Source: Deltaproteobacteria bacterium
GTDB lineage: Bacteria; Myxococcota_A; JAADFL01
Reading direction: 5' to 3'
Assembly (NCBI GenBank): GCA_013152945.1
Contig: JAADFL010000144.1
Span: forward strand, 1 to 18,509
Length of the DNA: 18,509 bases
Shown here: piece after piece, positions 14,918 through 18,509 of the stretch
Position numbering within the stretch: position 1 is the stretch's first letter
Layout of the letters: the number at the start of each line of letters is the position of its first letter
Notes under the pieces: generated by a model
The model's database searches: none
What the model was told of the DNA's origin: nothing
Seen by the model: only the letters and a program-made list of their open reading frames with translations
Made by a program: the position numbers and the translations under genes

Positions 14918-15558
14918 CTTCTTTGCACTCTGGATTTCAATTCCAGGAATTCGATGTACTCGTCCAGTCTGTTATTGGGCGCAACTGCCAGACCGGATTT
15001 TTTCTTCCTTATCAGATCGGCTCGAACAAGTCTTTCCAAGTTGACCTTTACCACCTTTTCTTCGAGCCCGGTAAGCAAAGCAAGTTCCCTGGGATTGATA
15101 TTGCAAGTCCTGTATCCCTCCTCCGACACCCGGGCGCCCTTGGTCAACCTGTGCACGGCATGTACCAAGCGGGACTCTGCATCCATGTGCATCAACAACT
15201 CTATTTGAACACCGGCCTCTGCCAACTTCGCTGCCATTTTCTTAAACATGCGCACGGTGATTTCCGGACTTTCAACGACCATGTCTTCCAACACCTGCGA
15301 ATCGATCACCAGCAGGTTGGCATCCTCCAATACAGTTGCCGTGGCAATCCTGGGCATATTGCACATTATGGAAAGCTCACCAAAAAAATCGCCCGGTAAC
15401 ATCATTCCGAGCCTTTTTTCGATGGAACGAAGCCTCTTGGTAAGCTCCACCCGGCCGGAACGAAGCACATACATCTCCTTGCCCTCGTCGCCTTCGCGGT
15501 ACAACACTGTTCCAGCCGGATAGTGGTATTCCTGCGGTAGGGATTTTTCAGTGCTCAT
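14914..15558 (-). CDS. Crp/Fnr-family transcription regulator with cyclic-nucleotide-binding domain
   Basis: The 214-residue product has an N-terminal cNMP-binding domain (about 10-95). Its phosphate-binding cassette is FGELSI (59-64) followed by PRIATAT (69-75), keeping the Glu and Arg that hold the ribose and phosphate of cAMP in E. coli CRP. A long dimer helix (about 98-127) leads to a winged helix-turn-helix at about 153-192 (NPRELALLTGLEEKVVKVNLERLVRADLI). There is no N-terminal Cys cluster for an Fe-S cluster, so it is Crp-like rather than Fnr-like. The ATG at 15558 has AGGA almost touching it; TTG at 15567 with AAGGA 4 bases upstream is equally possible. Directly upstream on the same strand is an adenylate cyclase, a likely source of its ligand. 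Confidence 0.88.
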   Translation of the reverse strand: MSTEKSLPQEYHYPAGTVLYREGDEGKEMYVLRSGRVELTKRLRSIEKRLGMMLPGDFFGELSIMCNMPRIATATVLEDANLLVIDSQVLEDMVVESPEITVRMFKKMAAKLAEAGVQIELLMHMDAESRLVHAVHRLTKGARVSEEGYRTCNINPRELALLTGLEEKVVKVNLERLVRADLIRKKKSGLAVAPNNRLDEYIEFLELKSRVQRR

Positions 15559-15651
15559 GTCCTGCAACCAATCCTTCTATCCTGCTTGATACTGTTAAAA
15601 ATCGAATGGTCATGGATTTTCCAAAAAAAATATTCAATTTTTCTCCATCGA

Positions 15652-15661
15652 TCCAATTGGA
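15652..15661. repeat. 10-base palindrome between the cyclase and crp-like genes
   Basis: TCCAATTGGA is a perfect palindrome in the 120-base AT-rich gap downstream of the cyclase stop. The gap also contains A- and T-runs. It could be an operator half-way to an internal promoter for the regulator gene. It does not match the TGTGA-N6-TCACA site of E. coli CRP. Confidence 0.3.
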
Positions 15662-15683
15662 AATTTCATCTTTCGGCAGCCTC

Positions 15684-18479
15684 CTACTTCGTCGTCATGG
15701 TGAAAACACCGTCCCAGGCGTCACCGGGCGGTGACTCCCTGAACTCCTTGCACCTGGATATCCACAAGTTGCTCGGATAATCTTCGGGTTCCATCTCAAG
15801 TGTCTTTTCGAATCTCGCTATTGCCTTGTCCCATTCCTTCTTCCTATACAAGCCGATTCCTTCTTCAAAAGTCCTTATGAACTCCAGATCCTTTTCAGAA
15901 GGAGGCCGATCAGCCCGCAACTCGAATATCTCAACAGGTTCTTTCTTACCCTTGACTCTTACGATGTCCATCAACCTTGTGGTGAAATCATCACCTATGG
16001 CCTTTTTTGTATACTGACTAATAATGATCCTTGTCTTGTATTGCTTGTTGATACCTTCCAGCCTGGACGCCAGGTTCACATTGTCACCCATCACCGTGTA
16101 GTCGAATCTCTGGGTTGAGCCCATGTTGCCCACCGATACAATACCCGTGTTGATGCCGACACCGATATCAATCCTGGGGAGTCCTTCCTTCTTGAATTCT
16201 TCCTGGAGAAGACTCAATCTTTTGAGCATGTTGCATGCAGCCCTACAAGCGTTCTCTGCATGTCCCGGGTAATGGATGGGCGCACCGAAAACCGCCATGA
16301 TGGCATCACCAATGTATTTATCGAGCAACCCTTTGTATTCGAAGACTATCTCCGTCATCGGTGTAAGATACCGGTTCAATACATCCACGAGCTGTTCAGC
16401 ACTCAATCCCTCGCTAATCGATGTAAAGCCACGGATATCGGAAAACAAGACGGTCAATTCGAGGCGCTCTCCCCCGAGTCTCAGCCTACTCTGGTCAGCC
16501 AGAAGCTGCTCAATTACATCCTCATGCAGGTAGTGAGCAAAGGCTTTCCTGACCTTCTTTTTCTCCCTTTCTTCCGTCATGTACCTGTAAATATAGACCC
16601 CGAAGAAAATCATCAGCAATTCCATAATAGGCAGGACGACCTTTGCAAGATAGCCTTTCTCGAAAAGCATATCCTTGTCGAAAAAATAATAGGCCAAGAT
16701 CAACATGACTAGGAGACCCGCACCCCAAGCAGCCTTGATCCTTCCCAACACAACACCAAGAAGCAATCCGAATCCCAGGATGAATGCCAATTCCATGGGT
16801 ACGGCCCAAAAGGGTCGTACTATGAAATCCTGGTTGAGTATGTTATCGATAATGTTGGCATGTACCTCAACTCCCGGAAAAGTAGCATCAAAAGGTGTAT
16901 TTCGAAGGTCGTAGATGCCTGTTGCCGTCGCCCCCACAAGTATGACCTTATCTTTTAAAACTTCCTTGCCGACTTCACCCGTCAATACGTCCACAGCGGA
17001 ATAATGCGGAAAGGTGCGGCCCGGTCCATGGTAGTTTATCAACATGCGGCCATACCTGTTCGTAGGTATAGAGACCCTGCCTACCTTGACTTCTTGAATT
17101 CCTTCAGGTCCCCTGACAACGGCGAGGCTTGCCACGTCCAGGTAAAGAGCCGCACATTTCAGGGCCAATGATGGGAAAAGTTTCCTTTGGTGATCCTGAA
17201 CCGTTTCCTTGCCACGCCTGACCTCGGCCACCAAGGTGGCCCAACGAAGCCCGCCGTCCTCATCAGGCTCGAAGTTGAAAAAGCCGAAATGCTCGGCTGC
17301 ATCCGAAAATATCTTCAGAGGCGCCTGTACACCCAGATATTTGACAAAAGGATCACTCCACCACGCCTTTACTTCAGACACTCCTTTCGGATACTGTATT
17401 GCTGCTATTCTGCTTGTCTTTATCCTTTCCAGGCTTTCATCCAACCTCTTTTGTTCAATATCCCGTATCTCTTCCCGGCTCTTGAACATGAAATAACCCA
17501 GAACCGTCGAGTCGGAATACTCCCCAAGCACATGCGACAATGCCTTGTCTCCAGGTGTCCCTTCCTCATACAATTTTTTACTTTCCCGCTTGATGCCGGC
17601 CCTGAAAAGCTCCACCCTCCGTTGCAAGTCATCCACTGCCATGGTAACTTTCCTTCTTCCCGCTTCCACTTGTCCGATAGCCTCACGCACGGAATCAGGC
17701 AATTTTTCAATTTTCTTTTCAACTGTTGAAATAATAGCTCCTGCTTGTACAAGAGGCTCCATCAACAGGGCCTTGACTCCACCGGCCGGTATTCCCGTCT
17801 CTTCGTCGAATCTTGCAAAAAGCCTTGGCGCCCCTACCTCGAACTTCAATCTCTCCTTGTAATATGTATCCAGTTTTTGCAATAGATTTTGAGACTTCGA
17901 CAAGAAGGTCCTGAAAGCTCCATTCGCTTGTTCCAGGCTTTTGAGGACGTTCCGTGCCGTTGTCGCCGTGTCCTTCTCTCCACTTGAAGCAATGCCGCTC
18001 AAAAGAGCCACGGCCCGATGCATGGCCTGTCCTGCCTCCTGGAGCCCGGCAAGCAAGGAACCTGCAACATGGTCGACCGGCGCCAGATCCAGTTCCTCGA
18101 AATCCTTACTTAAAATAGATCCAAGTGCAGTCGAAGTGGGATCCAAATCAGACCAAACGATATCGAAACCAACCACCTTGGCTCCGAGCTTGTATATACT
18201 TTCCAAAAGCTGGGCCTGTACGTGTCTCGGCCACGGCCATTTTCCGAGCTGTTCGATGCTCTTTTCATCAATAGCCACGATCGCCACTTGACCGTGATCA
18301 GGTTCTTTTCCCCTCGCTTTGAACATCAAGTCAATGGCCTTGGCTTCCATGGCATCGAAAAATCCCCAGTCCCAGTGGTTTACCTCCTTGAAGAATACCA
18401 ATATGAAAATGATTAAAGCCAACAACATGGAAAGCCTAAGAGCGCTCAACTTAAATATTTTTTTCAGGATCTTGGACAT
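15684..18479 (-). CDS. Transmembrane adenylate cyclase with CHASE2 sensor and C-terminal TPR-like helices
   Basis: The 931-residue protein starts at an ATG with AGGAGG 4-5 bases upstream. One N-terminal membrane helix (about 13-30) is followed by an extracytoplasmic CHASE2 sensor, with VAIVAIDEKSIEQLG at 65-79, GFDIVWSD at 104-111, GFFNFEPDEDGG at 399-410 and KVILVGATATGIYD at 511-524. Three membrane helices follow (about 558-578, 584-600, 612-630), the usual CHASE2 layout. The class III cyclase domain (about 665-855) has metal Asp681 (FSDIRGF) and Asp725 (KYIGDAI), adenine-selecting Lys721 and Asp799, and Asn802 and Arg806 (VNLASR), so it should make cAMP, not cGMP. A C-terminal helical stretch (863-900) resembles a TPR. 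CHASE2 carries a helical insertion of about 200 residues. Confidence 0.93.
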   Translation of the reverse strand: MSKILKKIFKLSALRLSMLLALIIFILVFFKEVNHWDWGFFDAMEAKAIDLMFKARGKEPDHGQVAIVAIDEKSIEQLGKWPWPRHVQAQLLESIYKLGAKVVGFDIVWSDLDPTSTALGSILSKDFEELDLAPVDHVAGSLLAGLQEAGQAMHRAVALLSGIASSGEKDTATTARNVLKSLEQANGAFRTFLSKSQNLLQKLDTYYKERLKFEVGAPRLFARFDEETGIPAGGVKALLMEPLVQAGAIISTVEKKIEKLPDSVREAIGQVEAGRRKVTMAVDDLQRRVELFRAGIKRESKKLYEEGTPGDKALSHVLGEYSDSTVLGYFMFKSREEIRDIEQKRLDESLERIKTSRIAAIQYPKGVSEVKAWWSDPFVKYLGVQAPLKIFSDAAEHFGFFNFEPDEDGGLRWATLVAEVRRGKETVQDHQRKLFPSLALKCAALYLDVASLAVVRGPEGIQEVKVGRVSIPTNRYGRMLINYHGPGRTFPHYSAVDVLTGEVGKEVLKDKVILVGATATGIYDLRNTPFDATFPGVEVHANIIDNILNQDFIVRPFWAVPMELAFILGFGLLLGVVLGRIKAAWGAGLLVMLILAYYFFDKDMLFEKGYLAKVVLPIMELLMIFFGVYIYRYMTEEREKKKVRKAFAHYLHEDVIEQLLADQSRLRLGGERLELTVLFSDIRGFTSISEGLSAEQLVDVLNRYLTPMTEIVFEYKGLLDKYIGDAIMAVFGAPIHYPGHAENACRAACNMLKRLSLLQEEFKKEGLPRIDIGVGINTGIVSVGNMGSTQRFDYTVMGDNVNLASRLEGINKQYKTRIIISQYTKKAIGDDFTTRLMDIVRVKGKKEPVEIFELRADRPPSEKDLEFIRTFEEGIGLYRKKEWDKAIARFEKTLEMEPEDYPSNLWISRCKEFRESPPGDAWDGVFTMTTK

Positions 18480-18509
18480 TTATCCTCCTGGATTTCATTT
18501 AAATCAATT

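Noticed and set aside
15568-15683. CRP-type operator between cyclase and regulator genes
   Set aside because: No TGTGA-N6-TCACA-like site is present. Only the unrelated TCCAATTGGA palindrome is seen.
16260-16712. 150-codon plus-strand open frame
   Set aside because: It is antisense to the cyclase catalytic domain and membrane helices and has no coding features of its own.

Overview
The window reads as ordinary protein-coding chromosome from a Gram-negative bacterium. The outer-membrane LPS translocon LptD, a lipoprotein with a lipobox and several Sec signal peptides support this. A secreted protease ending in a long Asp-Thr repeat, AMIN-domain proteins and small Cys-rich lipoproteins point to the Deltaproteobacteria sensu lato (Myxococcota/Desulfobacterota-like). 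That placement is an inference; no rRNA or marker phylogeny is available here. TTG and GTG starts are common, and one gene appears to start at CTG. I see no tRNA, rRNA, CRISPR array, phage gene or complete insertion sequence.

Left part (1-5000). The whole of 1-2615 is one minus-strand open frame that runs off the left edge. It encodes a secreted subtilisin-like (S8) protease with four EF-hand-type loops inserted between its catalytic Asp and His, and a C-terminal Cys cluster plus acidic Asp-Thr repeat. Upstream on the same strand lies a stand-alone MEMO-family protein. Divergent from it is an exported, probably beta-barrel protein of unknown function.

Middle part (5000-10100). A two-subunit class I CoA-transferase-like enzyme, most like the IpdA/IpdB branch, appears to lack the usual catalytic glutamate in both subunits. 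A repeat-rich 400-base spacer follows. Next come a small exported protein, a flippase-like (UPF0104/LPG-synthase-TM) membrane protein overlapping a PHP-type phosphatase of the CpsB/YwqE family, and a second spacer carrying REP-like palindromes. A small Cys-rich lipoprotein on the plus strand ends the section.

Right part (10100-18509, all minus strand). One likely operon encodes a CHASE2-type transmembrane adenylate cyclase, a Crp-family regulator with an apparently intact cAMP-phosphate pocket, and FolC (ATGA overlap with the regulator). An AT-rich gap with a possible promoter separates this from a double-AMIN-domain exported protein followed 8 bases later by LptD. The most interesting points are the cyclase/Crp pairing with a large insertion in the CHASE2 sensor, the Glu-less CoA-transferase pair, the protease with its calcium-loop insertion, the CTG start and Cys pattern of LptD, and the two families of palindromic repeats in the spacers.
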